Shown here one piece after another: positions 49,327-58,478 of a stretch of DNA of 64,000 nt. The position numbers and the translations under genes were made by a program. Numbering within the stretch: the stretch's first letter is position 1; the number at the start of each line of letters is the position of its first letter. The stretch spans positions 1 through 64,000 of the forward strand of contig CALUNG010000008.1 of NCBI GenBank assembly GCA_944321955.1, read 5' to 3'. The notes below the pieces were generated by a model. The model made no database searches, was not told the DNA's origin, and saw only the letters and a list, made by a program, of their open reading frames with translations. The DNA comes from an uncultured Alistipes sp. Lineage in GTDB: Bacteria > Bacteroidota > Bacteroidia > Bacteroidales > Rikenellaceae.

Positions 49327-51363
49327 ATGGCAAGTCTAAACACCTTAAGAACCAAGTTCGGCATCGTGCTGTCGATTGTGATAGCCCTTGCGCTTTTGGC
49401 ATTTATTCTTTCACTGAAGACCGAAATGGGCTTCTCGGGTACCGATCCCAAGGTCGGCGAGATCAACGGCGACAAGATCAGATATTCGGAATATTACGAC
49501 GCATACGAGCTGACCAAGAGCCAGAACGGCGGCAATGCGGCTGCAGCAGACGAGGCTGGCGAGGAGCGTATCTCGATGGCCGCATGGCAGTCGCTTGTGG
49601 CAAAGCACGCCATGATCCCCGGTTTCGAGAAACTCGGTCTTGCTGTTACCGAGGCTGAGCGTATGTCGATGTTGGCTGGCGAGCGTCCTTCGGGCGTATA
49701 TTACCGTGCCTTTGCCAATCCGGCAACCGGCGAGTACGATGCTTCGGCCATAGCCGGATTCCTGACTCAGGTCGAGAACAACTATCAGATGCAGCAGACA
49801 TGGGCCTATATCAACGATCAGGCTGTTTTCGAGCGTGAGATCGCAAAGTTCATGGGTATAGTCAAGGGTGGCGCGTATGTCAACAAACTCGAGGTTGAGA
49901 GCGGTGTTGAGCATGCAAACGAGACTTTTACCGGTAAAATCGCATCGCGCAAGTATGCATCCGTTCCCGATTCGCTCTTCACGGTAAGCAAGAGCGAAAT
50001 GAAGAAATACTACGACGCGCACAAGGGCATGTTCAAACAGCAGCCTTCGCGTTCGATTTCGTATGTACTGTTCGAGGTTGAGCCTACGGCTGAGGACATG
50101 TCGGCAATCGAAACAGAAGTCAAGGCTGTGGCTGCGGAATTTGCCGCTGCCGACGATGTCAACGCTTTCGTTCGCCAGAACCGCCGCGGTTCCGTCGATG
50201 ACCGCTATCTGACCGGCGAGCAGCTTCCGTCGGCCGAGTCTGCTGCCCTTATGGCCGGCAAGACTTACGGTCCGGAGCTTTCGAATGACGTATGGACAAT
50301 GGCTCGCGTCGTTGACAGCAAGGTCGTTCCCGATTCGCTCGGATTGCGCCACATCGTGCTTCAGTACAATGACGACAAACTGGCCGACAGCCTGTTGCTG
50401 GCTCTCAGGAACGGTGCCGATTTCGCTACGGTAGCTCGCGAGAACTCGCTTGTTGAGACCGCTTCAAACGGTGGAGAGATCGGTGTACTGCCTTTCTCGG
50501 CTCTTCCGTCCGATTTCGTAGACGCCCTGTCCAATGCCAGGAAGGGTGATATCGTGAAGATCGTCTCTGGCAACGCCATCCAGATCGTGAATGTCTATCG
50601 TGCCGACAAACGTACGAAGCATGTCAAGGTTGCTCGCATAGAGTACCCTGTCGAGGCTTCGTCCAAGACCAACAACGCCATCCATGCTTCTGCAAGTTCG
50701 TTCTCGGTTAAGGCCGTAGGCGGTGCCGACAAGTTCAATGCCGCTGCAGCCGAGGCCTCAATGACCCCGCGCGTGGCTACCATAAACAATGGCGAACGTT
50801 CGGTTCGCGGACTCGAGAAGTCGCAGGAGGTCGTTCGCTGGGCATACGGTGCCAAGGTCGGCGACATCTCGGATATAATCAAGGTCGGCAAGGACTACGC
50901 CGTAGCGATGCTTACCGAGATCGACGACAACGAGTACAAACCTCTCAGCGAGGTTGCACAGCAGGTGACCACGGCACTCATGCACGACAAGAAGTTCGAC
51001 TACATCGTTGCCGAGATGAAGGGCGAGAACGTAGAGCAGGTTGCCGAGGGCTTCGGTTCGACCGTCTCGGATTTCAAGGATCTCTCCTATGCATCGTTCT
51101 ACATCAACGGCGTGGGCGTTGAGCCTCGCCTGGTGGGTGCCATAACGGCAACGACCGAGACCGGCAAACTCTCTGCTCCGGTCAAGGGCGCTTCGGGTGT
51201 CTATGTATTCACGGTAGACTCGATCGCCGACAGCGAGAAGCAGACTGCCGACGCCGAGAAGGTACGTCTGCAGGCCATGGCCGAGAGTATGGCACAGCAG
51301 GCTTCGCTCTATGCGGTTCAGGAACTCGCCGCCATCAAGGACCTGCGCAGCAAATACTTCTAA
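49327..51363 (+). CDS. PpiD-like membrane-anchored peptidyl-prolyl isomerase/chaperone
   Basis: 678 residues. One N-terminal membrane anchor (KFGIVLSIVIALALLAFILSL, 10-30), then a SurA/PpiD-type chaperone N domain (VGEINGDKIRYSEYYDAYE), a parvulin rotamase segment (DSLGLRHIVLQYNDDKLADSLLLALRNGADFATVARENS, then GGEIGVLPFSALPSDFVDAL; about 338-400), and a long C-terminal chaperone region. Helps fold outer-membrane and secreted proteins in the periplasm. It closes the barrel/TPR/LptC/CNNM cluster but has its own promoter and terminator. Confidence 0.9.
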   Translation: MASLNTLRTKFGIVLSIVIALALLAFILSLKTEMGFSGTDPKVGEINGDKIRYSEYYDAYELTKSQNGGNAAAADEAGEERISMAAWQSLVAKHAMIPGFEKLGLAVTEAERMSMLAGERPSGVYYRAFANPATGEYDASAIAGFLTQVENNYQMQQTWAYINDQAVFEREIAKFMGIVKGGAYVNKLEVESGVEHANETFTGKIASRKYASVPDSLFTVSKSEMKKYYDAHKGMFKQQPSRSISYVLFEVEPTAEDMSAIETEVKAVAAEFAAADDVNAFVRQNRRGSVDDRYLTGEQLPSAESAALMAGKTYGPELSNDVWTMARVVDSKVVPDSLGLRHIVLQYNDDKLADSLLLALRNGADFATVARENSLVETASNGGEIGVLPFSALPSDFVDALSNARKGDIVKIVSGNAIQIVNVYRADKRTKHVKVARIEYPVEASSKTNNAIHASASSFSVKAVGGADKFNAAAAEASMTPRVATINNGERSVRGLEKSQEVVRWAYGAKVGDISDIIKVGKDYAVAMLTEIDDNEYKPLSEVAQQVTTALMHDKKFDYIVAEMKGENVEQVAEGFGSTVSDFKDLSYASFYINGVGVEPRLVGAITATTETGKLSAPVKGASGVYVFTVDSIADSEKQTADAEKVRLQAMAESMAQQASLYAVQELAAIKDLRSKYF

Positions 51364-51405
51364 CGGATAACTTTTGCGGATGAGATATTGTCCGCATGCC
51401 GATAC

Positions 51406-51447
51406 AAGACTCCGAATGTAAAATGCGTCCGGAGTCTTTTGTTTTTA
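51406..51447 (+). terminator. Terminator after the PpiD-like gene
   Basis: AAGACTCCG, a 15-base loop and CGGAGTCTT followed by a T-rich run. The run doubles as the -33 region of the next promoter. Confidence 0.85.
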
Positions 51448-51467
51448 TCGCTGATTTTGTATCTTTG
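51438..51467 (+). promoter_or_regulatory. Promoter of the alcohol dehydrogenase gene
   Basis: TTTG (51438-51441), 18-bp spacer, TATCTTTG (51460-51467). The -33 box lies in the terminator T-run of the previous gene; the leader is about 57 bases. Confidence 0.7.
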
Positions 51468-51530
51468 TTAGGATGCGGCACAGAGATCGCAGCCATTCGG
51501 AAAAAACAATAACGTTAAATACCGGTAACC

Positions 51531-52673
51531 ATGAAGAATTTTGTTTATCACAATCCCACGAAGCTGGTGTTCGGCAAAGGACAGATTGCACGTCTTGCCG
51601 AGCTTATACCGGCCGACAAACACATAATGATAACATTCGGCGGCGGCAGCGTTAAACGCAACGGCGTCTATGAACAGGTGGTGAATGCTCTTGCAGGACG
51701 TGATTTCGTCGAATTCTGGGGCATAGAACCCAATCCTGCGGTCGAGACCCTGCGTAAGGCCATAGCTCTCGGCAAGGAACACCATGTAGACTTTCTGCTG
51801 GCTGTTGGCGGCGGATCCGTCATCGACGGTACGAAGCTCATCTCGGCAGGCCTGCTTTACGATGGCGATGCATGGGATCTTGTACTCAAGGGCAGTTGTC
51901 GCAAGACCGTGCCTCTGGCAACTGTGCTGACCATGTCGGCAACCGGCTCGGAGATGAACAGCGGCGCCGTCATTTCGCGTTACGAGACCAGGGAGAAGTA
52001 TGCCTTCTACAGCAACTATCCCGTATTCTCGATACTCGATCCCGAGACGCTCTTCTCGTTGCCGAAGCGTCAGATAGCATGCGGTCTGGCCGATACGTTC
52101 GTGCATGTGCTCGAACAGTATATGACTACTCCCGGACAGTCGTTGCTGATGGATCGTTGGGCCGAGGGAATCCTCCATACGGTAGTCGAGACGGCACCTC
52201 GTGCGCTGTCCGACGAACGCGACTACGATACCATGTCCGAGTATATGCTTTCGGCCACTTTGGCGCTTAACGACATGATACGTATGGGCGTGACCGAAGA
52301 CTGGGCAACGCACATGATCGGGCATGAACTGACGGCTCTACACGGTTTGACGCACGGCGCAACGCTGGCCATCGTGATCAACGGTACGCTGCGTGTTCTC
52401 CGCGATCAGAAACACGCCAAACTGTTGCAGTACGGCGAGCGTATCTGGGGTATCACGGAGGGCAGCGAGGAGGAACGTATCGACCGTACGCTGGCTCGTA
52501 CCGAGGAGTTCTTCCGTTCGCTCGGTCTCTCGACACACCTTTCGGAGGAGGGTATCGGCGAAGAGACCATAGCTGAAGTCGAACGCCGCTTCAATGCCCA
52601 GGGCGTGCACTACGGCGAGGCAGGAAATGTCGACGGGGCCATGGCACGTCGCATTCTCGAGGCATGTATGTAA
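51531..52673 (+). CDS. Iron-containing (group III) alcohol dehydrogenase, YqhD/butanol-dehydrogenase-like
   Basis: 380 residues. Fe-ADH fold: KNFVYHNPTKLVFGKGQIARL start, NAD(P) loop FGGGSVKRNGVY, VGGGSVIDGTKLIS (95-108), TLMSATGSEMNSGAV-type motif (TMSATGSEMNSGAVIS), and metal ligands in the GLADTFVHVLEQY (D, H) and MIGHELTALHGLTHGATLAIV (two H) motifs. Likely reduces aldehydes with NADPH in fermentation or detoxification. Monocistronic. Confidence 0.93.
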   Translation: MKNFVYHNPTKLVFGKGQIARLAELIPADKHIMITFGGGSVKRNGVYEQVVNALAGRDFVEFWGIEPNPAVETLRKAIALGKEHHVDFLLAVGGGSVIDGTKLISAGLLYDGDAWDLVLKGSCRKTVPLATVLTMSATGSEMNSGAVISRYETREKYAFYSNYPVFSILDPETLFSLPKRQIACGLADTFVHVLEQYMTTPGQSLLMDRWAEGILHTVVETAPRALSDERDYDTMSEYMLSATLALNDMIRMGVTEDWATHMIGHELTALHGLTHGATLAIVINGTLRVLRDQKHAKLLQYGERIWGITEGSEEERIDRTLARTEEFFRSLGLSTHLSEEGIGEETIAEVERRFNAQGVHYGEAGNVDGAMARRILEACM

Positions 52674-52692
52674 CGATTGAAGCCATGTTTGC

Positions 52693-52726
52693 AAACGGAT
52701 GTCCAACATGGGACATCCGTTTTTTT
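52693..52726 (+). terminator. Terminator after the alcohol dehydrogenase gene
   Basis: AAACGGATGTCC, a 6-base loop and GGACATCCGTTT followed by a T-run. Confidence 0.92.
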
Positions 52727-52770
52727 GTACGCTTGTCTCACTGTTCGGTACTCTTTTATCGTAGGCCGTG

Positions 52771-52801
52771 TTGCCCGATTGTCGAAAATAAGTTATATTT
52801 G
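52771..52801 (+). promoter_or_regulatory. Promoter of tatA-tatC
   Basis: TTG (52771-52773), 20-bp spacer, TATATTTG (52794-52801), 30 bases before the tatA ATG. Confidence 0.6.
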
Positions 52802-52831
52802 CAATGTTGTGGTATATTAAAATTTGCCTTT

Positions 52832-53071
52832 ATGCTTACTATTCTTCCTTTGTTTCTGAACAAGATCGGTGTAACCGAAATTCTGATTCTGATACTTCTG
52901 GTCGTTATTTTCTTCGGCGGAAAGAAGATTCCCGAACTGATGCGCGGCATGGGTCGCGGTGTCAAGGAGTTCAAGGATGCCGTTAGCAAGGACTATACCG
53001 AGGAGAACAAGACGGACGAGTCGTCCGACACCAAGTCCGATGCCGGCAAGGACGAAAAGACCGGCAAGTAA
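52832..53071 (+). CDS. tatA: Twin-arginine translocase subunit TatA
   Basis: 79 residues from ATG 52832; a longer open frame upstream reaches into the previous terminator and is not used. One N-terminal membrane segment (ILPLFLNKIGVTEILILILLVVIFFGG), the hinge GKKIPELMRGMGRGVKEFKDAV (amphipathic helix), and an acidic D/E/K/T tail. No separate TatB in the locus, so this is a TatAC-type system. tatC follows after 39 bases. Confidence 0.93.
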   Translation: MLTILPLFLNKIGVTEILILILLVVIFFGGKKIPELMRGMGRGVKEFKDAVSKDYTEENKTDESSDTKSDAGKDEKTGK

Positions 53072-53110
53072 CAGCGCGTCTGCTCTGTCATTAGCCTCTG
53101 CATCGTTGCG

Positions 53111-53941
53111 ATGAAGTTGTTCAAGGTTCGAGACCCCGAACCCGTCGACATGTCGTTCTTCGAACATCTCGACGCTCTCCGGCCACGGCTTATGCGGTCG
53201 GCCGCTTCGTTGTTTGTATTTATGATTGCGGCCTTTCTGGCCAAGGAGTGGCTGATGGACATAATCATGGGGCCGAAATCGGAGTGGTTTCCTACGAACC
53301 GCTTCTTTGCATGGCTTTCGCAGTTGCTGAATACCGATGTGCTGCGTATCAATGATCGGCCGTTAACCCTTATCAATACTACCATGGCAGGCCAGTTCAA
53401 CCTGCATCTCAGCCTGTCGTTCTATACGGCGCTGATGTTGTCCATCCCGTACATGCTATGGGAGTTGTGGGGGTTCGTGAAACCGGCTCTTACACCTTCG
53501 GAACAGCGCAGCAGCCGGCTTTTCGTGTTGCATGTATCGTTATGTTTCTTTACGGGAGCGATGTTCGGATATTTTCTTCTTGCACCGTTGTCGATAAACT
53601 TTCTGGCTGGATATACCGTCAGCGGCGATATCTCCAACATGATTGATATCGAATCGTACATGTCGATCGTGCTGAACATGACATTCGTCTGCGGTTTCGT
53701 GTTTCTGTTGCCCGTACTCGTGGGGCTGCTGGCCGGAATGGGGCTGCTTACGGCCTCGTTCATGAAACGCTACCGCCGCCATGCAATAGTGATACTTGCC
53801 GCCGTATCAGCAATAATCACCCCGCCGGATGCCGCCAGTATGATTCTTGTCATGCTGCCGCTCTACGGGCTCTACGAGTTGAGCATATTGATAGCAGCCC
53901 GTGGTGAGCGGCGCCACCAACGCGAACTGGAAGGACACTGA
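53111..53941 (+). CDS. tatC: Twin-arginine translocase subunit TatC
   Basis: 276 residues with six membrane segments. N-terminal signal-binding motif MSFFEHLDALRPRLMRS (E in the first loop), SLSFYTALMLSIPYMLWELWGFVKPALTPSEQR, YFLLAPLSINFLAGY, FVCGFVFLLPVLVGLLAGMGLLT, and the conserved RRHAIVILAAVSAIITPPDAASMILVMLPLYGLYELSI. Recognises folded Tat substrates. Converges on the mutase genes at a shared terminator. Confidence 0.95.
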   Translation: MKLFKVRDPEPVDMSFFEHLDALRPRLMRSAASLFVFMIAAFLAKEWLMDIIMGPKSEWFPTNRFFAWLSQLLNTDVLRINDRPLTLINTTMAGQFNLHLSLSFYTALMLSIPYMLWELWGFVKPALTPSEQRSSRLFVLHVSLCFFTGAMFGYFLLAPLSINFLAGYTVSGDISNMIDIESYMSIVLNMTFVCGFVFLLPVLVGLLAGMGLLTASFMKRYRRHAIVILAAVSAIITPPDAASMILVMLPLYGLYELSILIAARGERRHQRELEGH

Positions 53942-53974
53942 TACGGCCTGCCTGCAACAGCAGTATAAGTAGTA

Positions 53975-54012
53975 AAAAATAGAGGGAGACTTGACAGCCT
54001 CCCTCTATTTTT
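53975..54012. terminator. Bidirectional terminator between tatC and the mutase genes
   Basis: AAAAATAGAGGGAG and CTCCCTCTATTTTT around a 10-base loop. A- and T-runs on the two sides suit both directions. Confidence 0.9.
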
Positions 54013-54033
54013 GAACCGTTCGGATCCTTCTCG

Positions 54034-56166
54034 CTACGAGTTGAGGATCTCGAGGATCTTGATGGCCGCATCGGCGATCGGCGTACCGGGACCGAATATG
54101 GCTGCGGCGCCGTCGCGATAGAGCTCGTCGTAATCCTGTGCGGGAATAACTCCGCCGACTACGACAACTATATCCTCACGGCCGAGTTTCTTCAGCTCGG
54201 CGATGATCTGCGGAACCAGCGTAAGGTGACCTGCCGCCAGCGACGATACACCTACAACGTGTACGTCGTTCTCCACGGCCTGTTTTGCGGCCTCCTCCGG
54301 AGTCTGGAACAACGGACCCATATCCACGTCGAAACCGACGTCGGCATAACCCGTTGCGACAACCTTCGCTCCACGGTCGTGTCCGTCCTGACCGAGCTTG
54401 GCGATCATGATACGGGGCTGACGACCCTCCTTCTTGGCGAACTCGGCACACATGGCCTTCGCCTTCTCGAATTTGCTGTCTGATTTCACTTCTGAACTGT
54501 ATACTCCTGAGATTGAACGAATCACTGCCTTGTAACGGCCTACTACGACTTCGCATGCGTCGGAGATCTCACCCAACGTTGCACGAACCTTGGCGGCCTC
54601 GACTGCCAGCTCGAGCAGGTTGCCCTTGCCGGTGCGTACGCACTCGGTGATGGCATCCAGAGCCTTCTTCACGGCCTCGTTGTCGCGTGTTGCGCGAAGC
54701 TCCTTCAGACGCTTGATCTGGCTCTCGCGAACTGCGGTGTTGTCTACGGCCAGAATGTCGATCGGCGCCTCCTTTTCGAGACGGTACTCGTTCAGACCGA
54801 TGATCTTCTCGGTGCCCGAGTCGATGTGTGCCTGCTTGCGGGCCGAAGCCTCCTCGATACGCATCTTCGGAATACCGGTCTCGATGGCCTTGGCCATACC
54901 GCCCAGCTTCTCGATCTCCTCGATGTGCTCCCATGCCTTGTGGGCGATCTCGTCGGTCAGGCTCTCCACATAGTAGGAACCTGCCCACGGGTCGACCTCA
55001 CGGCAGATGCTGGTCTCCTCCTGGATGTATATCTGGGTGTTACGTGCAATACGAGCCGAGAAATCGGTCGGCAGGGCGATTGCCTCGTCGAGGGCGTTGG
55101 TGTGCAGCGACTGGGTGTGACCAAGAGCGGCACCCATGGCCTCGATCGTCGTACGTGCAACGTTGTTGAAGGGATCCTGCTCCGTGAGCGACCATCCCGA
55201 CGTCTGCGAGTGTGTACGCAGAGCGAGCGATTTCGGGTTCTTCGGGTTGAACTGCTTGACGATCTTGGCCCACAGCATACGTGCAGCACGCATCTTGGCG
55301 ATCTCCATGAAGTGGTTCATGCCGATTGCCCAGAAGAACGACAGACGCGGTGCGAATGCGTCGATCGACATGCCGGCGTTGATACCTGCACGCAGGTACT
55401 CAAGACCGTCGGCCAGCGTGTATGCCAACTCGATGTCGGCAGTAGCGCCCGCCTCCTGCATGTGATAACCCGAGATGGATATCGAGTTGAATTTGGGCAT
55501 GTTCTTCGATGTGTACTCGAAGATATCGGCGATGATCTTCATCGAGAACTTGGGAGGATAGATATAGGTGTTGCGCACCATGAACTCCTTGAGAATGTCG
55601 TTCTGGATCGTACCCGAAAGCTGTTCGAGGGTGCAGCCCTGCTCCAGACCGGTTACGATGTAGAACGCCATGATCGGGAGTACGGCGCCGTTCATGGTCA
55701 TCGACACCGACATCTTGTCGAGCGGAATGCCGTTGAACAGCACCTTCATGTCCTCAACCGAGCAGATCGATACACCGGCCTTGCCGACGTCGCCTACCAC
55801 ACGCGGGTGATCGGCGTCGTAACCGCGGTGCGTTGCAAGGTCGAATGCCACGGACAGACCTTTCTGTCCGGCGGCGAGGTTGCGGCGATAGAATGCGTTG
55901 GACTCCTCGGCGGTCGAGAAACCTGCATACTGACGGATTGTCCACGGACGCATCACGTACATCGTCGAATAGGGACCACGCAGGAACGGAGCTATGCCGG
56001 CGGCATAGTTGAGGTGCTCCATGCCCTCGAGATCTTCAGCCGTATAGGTGCCTTTGACGGGTATCCTCTCGGCAGTCAGCCACGGCTCCTGAGCAGCGGC
56101 TTCCTTGGCGCAGCAACTGTTCGTGCCGTCGCCCTTATATGTAAGATTTGAAAATTTTGCTCTCAT
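54034..56166 (-). CDS. mutB: Methylmalonyl-CoA mutase, large (catalytic) subunit
   Basis: 710 residues. Adenosylcobalamin-dependent interconversion of methylmalonyl-CoA and succinyl-CoA in the succinate-propionate route. N-terminal TIM barrel with [47 protein letters not shown] and [25 protein letters not shown]-terminal B12 domain with the cobalt-ligand motif DGHDRG (594-599, H596), [12 protein letters not shown] and GVSSLAAGH. Starts 13 bases after mutA, with which it forms the heterodimer. No MeaB-type chaperone gene adjoins. Confidence 0.97.
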   Translation of the reverse strand: MRAKFSNLTYKGDGTNSCCAKEAAAQEPWLTAERIPVKGTYTAEDLEGMEHLNYAAGIAPFLRGPYSTMYVMRPWTIRQYAGFSTAEESNAFYRRNLAAGQKGLSVAFDLATHRGYDADHPRVVGDVGKAGVSICSVEDMKVLFNGIPLDKMSVSMTMNGAVLPIMAFYIVTGLEQGCTLEQLSGTIQNDILKEFMVRNTYIYPPKFSMKIIADIFEYTSKNMPKFNSISISGYHMQEAGATADIELAYTLADGLEYLRAGINAGMSIDAFAPRLSFFWAIGMNHFMEIAKMRAARMLWAKIVKQFNPKNPKSLALRTHSQTSGWSLTEQDPFNNVARTTIEAMGAALGHTQSLHTNALDEAIALPTDFSARIARNTQIYIQEETSICREVDPWAGSYYVESLTDEIAHKAWEHIEEIEKLGGMAKAIETGIPKMRIEEASARKQAHIDSGTEKIIGLNEYRLEKEAPIDILAVDNTAVRESQIKRLKELRATRDNEAVKKALDAITECVRTGKGNLLELAVEAAKVRATLGEISDACEVVVGRYKAVIRSISGVYSSEVKSDSKFEKAKAMCAEFAKKEGRQPRIMIAKLGQDGHDRGAKVVATGYADVGFDVDMGPLFQTPEEAAKQAVENDVHVVGVSSLAAGHLTLVPQIIAELKKLGREDIVVVVGGVIPAQDYDELYRDGAAAIFGPGTPIADAAIKILEILNS

Positions 56167-56179
56167 GACTTATGCTCTT

Positions 56180-58030
56180 TTAGATACCCATCTCCTTGAG
56201 ATAGAATTTAAGCGTTTCCAGAACGTTGCTCTTGACATTGATGAAGTTGGTGATGCCCTGAGCCTCGAGTTCGGGAGTGCATGCCGGAGCTCCGGCAACC
56301 ACCAGGATGGCCTTGCCGCCCAGCAGCTCCTTGACTTTCGGTGCCACTTCTGCGTAGTCGTCATCCGATGCGCAGACTACGACGATCTCGGCCTTGGATT
56401 CGAGTGCGGCCTTGACGCCATCCTCGACACTCTTGAAGAAGGTGTTGTCCATAACCTTGATGCCGGCGCATGCGAAGAAGTTGCACGAGAACTGTGCACG
56501 TGCACGTGCCATGGCCAGATTGCCGCATGTGAGCATGAATGCCTTGGGCTGTTTGCCGCAGCGGTCAACATGCATGCGCATTGCCTCGAATGCCATAGCG
56601 CCGCGGTAGGGAACGAGTACGTTGCCCTCGGCTTCGGGACGCTCGACAACGCATTCGCATATCGACTTGTCGGCAACCTCGTTGAAGTTGGGGAACTGGT
56701 TGGCACCCAGCAGGCTCTGACGGCGCGTAGCGATGTTCTTGTCCTTGTTTGCGGCCGAAGCCTTGACGCGCTCTACGATATATCCGTCCTCGTAGGCCTT
56801 GATGTAGCCGCCCTTATCCTCGATTTCGAGGAAGAGCTTCCATGCCTCGTTGGCGATGCTTTCTGTAAGATTCTCGATATAGTACGAACCTCCTGCGGGG
56901 TCTACAACCTGGTCGAAGTGTGCCTCGTGCTTGAGGATCAGTTCCACGTTGTGGGCAATACGTTTCGAGAAGTCGGTCGGAGCCTCGAAAGCATGGTCGA
57001 ACGGCAGAACCTCCAGCGAGTGTACTCCGGCGATCGAAGCCGACATGGCCTCGGTCGTACCGCGCAGCATGTTGACGTAAGGATCGTATACGGTCTGGTT
57101 CCAGGCCGACGTCTCGGCATGCGTGAACATCTTGCACGAGCACTCCTTCTCGGGATTGTAGCCCTTGACAATGTTGGCCCACAGCATGCGGGCTGCACGG
57201 AACTTGGCCATCTCCATGAAGTAGTTGGATGTGACGGCCATCGAGAAACGGAGCTTGCGGGCGATCTCGTCGACCGTAAGACCTTCGTCCATGAGTCGTA
57301 CGATGTAGTCGTGTCCGGCAGACAGCGTGAATGCCAGCTCCTCGACTATCGTCGAACCCGAGTTGCTGAATATCTGACCGTTGACCGTAACGACGCGGAC
57401 GTGCTTGTAGTCGGCGCTCTTTTTGATCAGCGCGGCGATCTTGCCGAAGCAGTGTGCCCCGTCGCCGTGGCAGAAGCAGCCCTTTGACGAGAGTTTCTTG
57501 ACTACGGGGTCGATGTTGAAGTTTACGTGAACGTCATCCTTTGCGATGCCGTCCTTTTCAACTTTGGCCAGCACGAGTTCTGCAACATGACCGGTCTTCT
57601 TGCCGCCGAATGTCAGTTCGACTGCGGGAATCACGATGCCTGCAAGCAGCGTGTCGAGATCGGCTGCCGTGAACTCCTCCGATGCAATCTCGAAACCGAG
57701 AGAGTCAACACCGGCGTTGAGAAGCTTGAGAGCTTCGGCGTTGGCCTGCTTCGGATCCTCGACCTTGACGGTCTGGAATACGCGCCACTTGTTGTCTTTC
57801 TTGGTTCCTCTTACGTAGGGGAATTCGCCGGCTTGCGTTCCGAGGAATTTCAAGCCTTCGAGATTTTCGGCACGGTAGTACGGACGGACATTGAAGCCTT
57901 CGCCCGTGCGCCAAACGAGCTTGCGCTCGTAGTCCGCACCTTTCAGGTCGGCTGTAATAGCCGCTTCCCACTGCTCCGTGGTGACGGGCGGGAACTCGGT
58001 AAACAGCTTGGTTCGATTAGTTTTTGCCAT
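56180..58030 (-). CDS. mutA: Methylmalonyl-CoA mutase, small subunit
   Basis: 616 residues from ATG 58030 (MAKTNRTKLFTEFPPVTTEQW); a further upstream in-frame ATG adds 18 residues that overlap the promoter. Same fold as mut[92 protein letters not shown]. Its C-terminal B12-like domain lacks the DxHxxG cobalt ligand motif (reads VCASDDDYAEVAPK), as expected of the non-catalytic subunit. Own promoter. Confidence 0.95.
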   Translation of the reverse strand: MAKTNRTKLFTEFPPVTTEQWEAAITADLKGADYERKLVWRTGEGFNVRPYYRAENLEGLKFLGTQAGEFPYVRGTKKDNKWRVFQTVKVEDPKQANAEALKLLNAGVDSLGFEIASEEFTAADLDTLLAGIVIPAVELTFGGKKTGHVAELVLAKVEKDGIAKDDVHVNFNIDPVVKKLSSKGCFCHGDGAHCFGKIAALIKKSADYKHVRVVTVNGQIFSNSGSTIVEELAFTLSAGHDYIVRLMDEGLTVDEIARKLRFSMAVTSNYFMEMAKFRAARMLWANIVKGYNPEKECSCKMFTHAETSAWNQTVYDPYVNMLRGTTEAMSASIAGVHSLEVLPFDHAFEAPTDFSKRIAHNVELILKHEAHFDQVVDPAGGSYYIENLTESIANEAWKLFLEIEDKGGYIKAYEDGYIVERVKASAANKDKNIATRRQSLLGANQFPNFNEVADKSICECVVERPEAEGNVLVPYRGAMAFEAMRMHVDRCGKQPKAFMLTCGNLAMARARAQFSCNFFACAGIKVMDNTFFKSVEDGVKAALESKAEIVVVCASDDDYAEVAPKVKELLGGKAILVVAGAPACTPELEAQGITNFINVKSNVLETLKFYLKEMGI

Positions 58031-58071
58031 AACTTTTGTATAGTTTTTTGTGAGCTTCCTTAAAAAGCATA

Positions 58072-58103
58072 CAAATATAAGCATTATACTCGAAACTCGA
58101 CAA
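58072..58103 (-). promoter_or_regulatory. Promoter of mutA-mutB
   Basis: Minus strand TATATTTG (58072-58079, exact) with TTG at 58101-58103, 21 bp further up. The leader is about 35 bases. Confidence 0.55.
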
Positions 58104-58307
58104 TTATTTGTTAATAAAATAACAGCTTTGCGTTATGGATTGAAAGTTTACGATGGGCTTGTCCGAATTGCAATGTCGGAATAGGTGCTTGTTCACTGGA
58201 GTCGCTGTGCACATGTCGGTTGCCTGGTAAAATGTGTTGGGCTGTGATTTTTTTTGGTGCTGTTTTCTGATTTTGGCGTGAAAAATGATGTAAAATCGTC
58301 GTAAATC

Positions 58308-58379
58308 GTTGTTCGTATATCGATAATCGATAAAAAGTTTATAACTTGTTGAAAAAAATACCGATTTTTTACGAACAAC
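58308..58379. repeat. Inverted repeat upstream of glutamine synthetase III
   Basis: GTTGTTCGTA (58308-58317) and its perfect complement TACGAACAAC (58370-58379), 52 bases apart. The right arm lies in the expected -33 area of the glnN promoter. The ATCGAT-rich palindrome lies between the arms. A dimeric-regulator site with looping is possible. Confidence 0.55.
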
Positions 58380-58395
58380 ATAAAAACATATGATA

Positions 58396-58403
58396 TACCT
58401 TTG
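58396..58403 (+). promoter_or_regulatory. -7 box of the glutamine synthetase III gene
   Basis: TACCTTTG, exact TAnnTTTG, giving a leader of about 70 bases before ATG 58479. Confidence 0.55.
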
Positions 58404-58478
58404 CGTCGTCGATGGATGAGAAGGTCCGACAACCTTCCATCATTCGAAAAAGGTTAGTAAACAACATACGCAAAAAAC

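Larger units (their letters stand above)
58031..58478. other. 448-base intergenic region between mutA and glutamine synthetase
   Basis: A/T-rich divergent spacer. It holds the mutA promoter (58072-58103, minus), a 10-bp inverted repeat with 52-base spacing (58308-58379), a small palindrome (TATCGAT A ATCGATA, 58319-58333) and the glnN -7 box (58396-58403). No gene and no cobalamin-riboswitch signature were seen. The stretch 58104-58300 shows nothing recognisable. Confidence 0.7.

Noticed and set aside
52664..52831. Upstream extension of tatA to a 135-residue protein
   Set aside because: It would run through the terminator of the previous gene and the tat promoter; the ATG at 52832 starts the normal TatA membrane segment.
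58031..58180. Cobalamin riboswitch ahead of the B12-dependent mutase genes
   Set aside because: The leader is only about 35 bases and no B12-box-like segment was seen.
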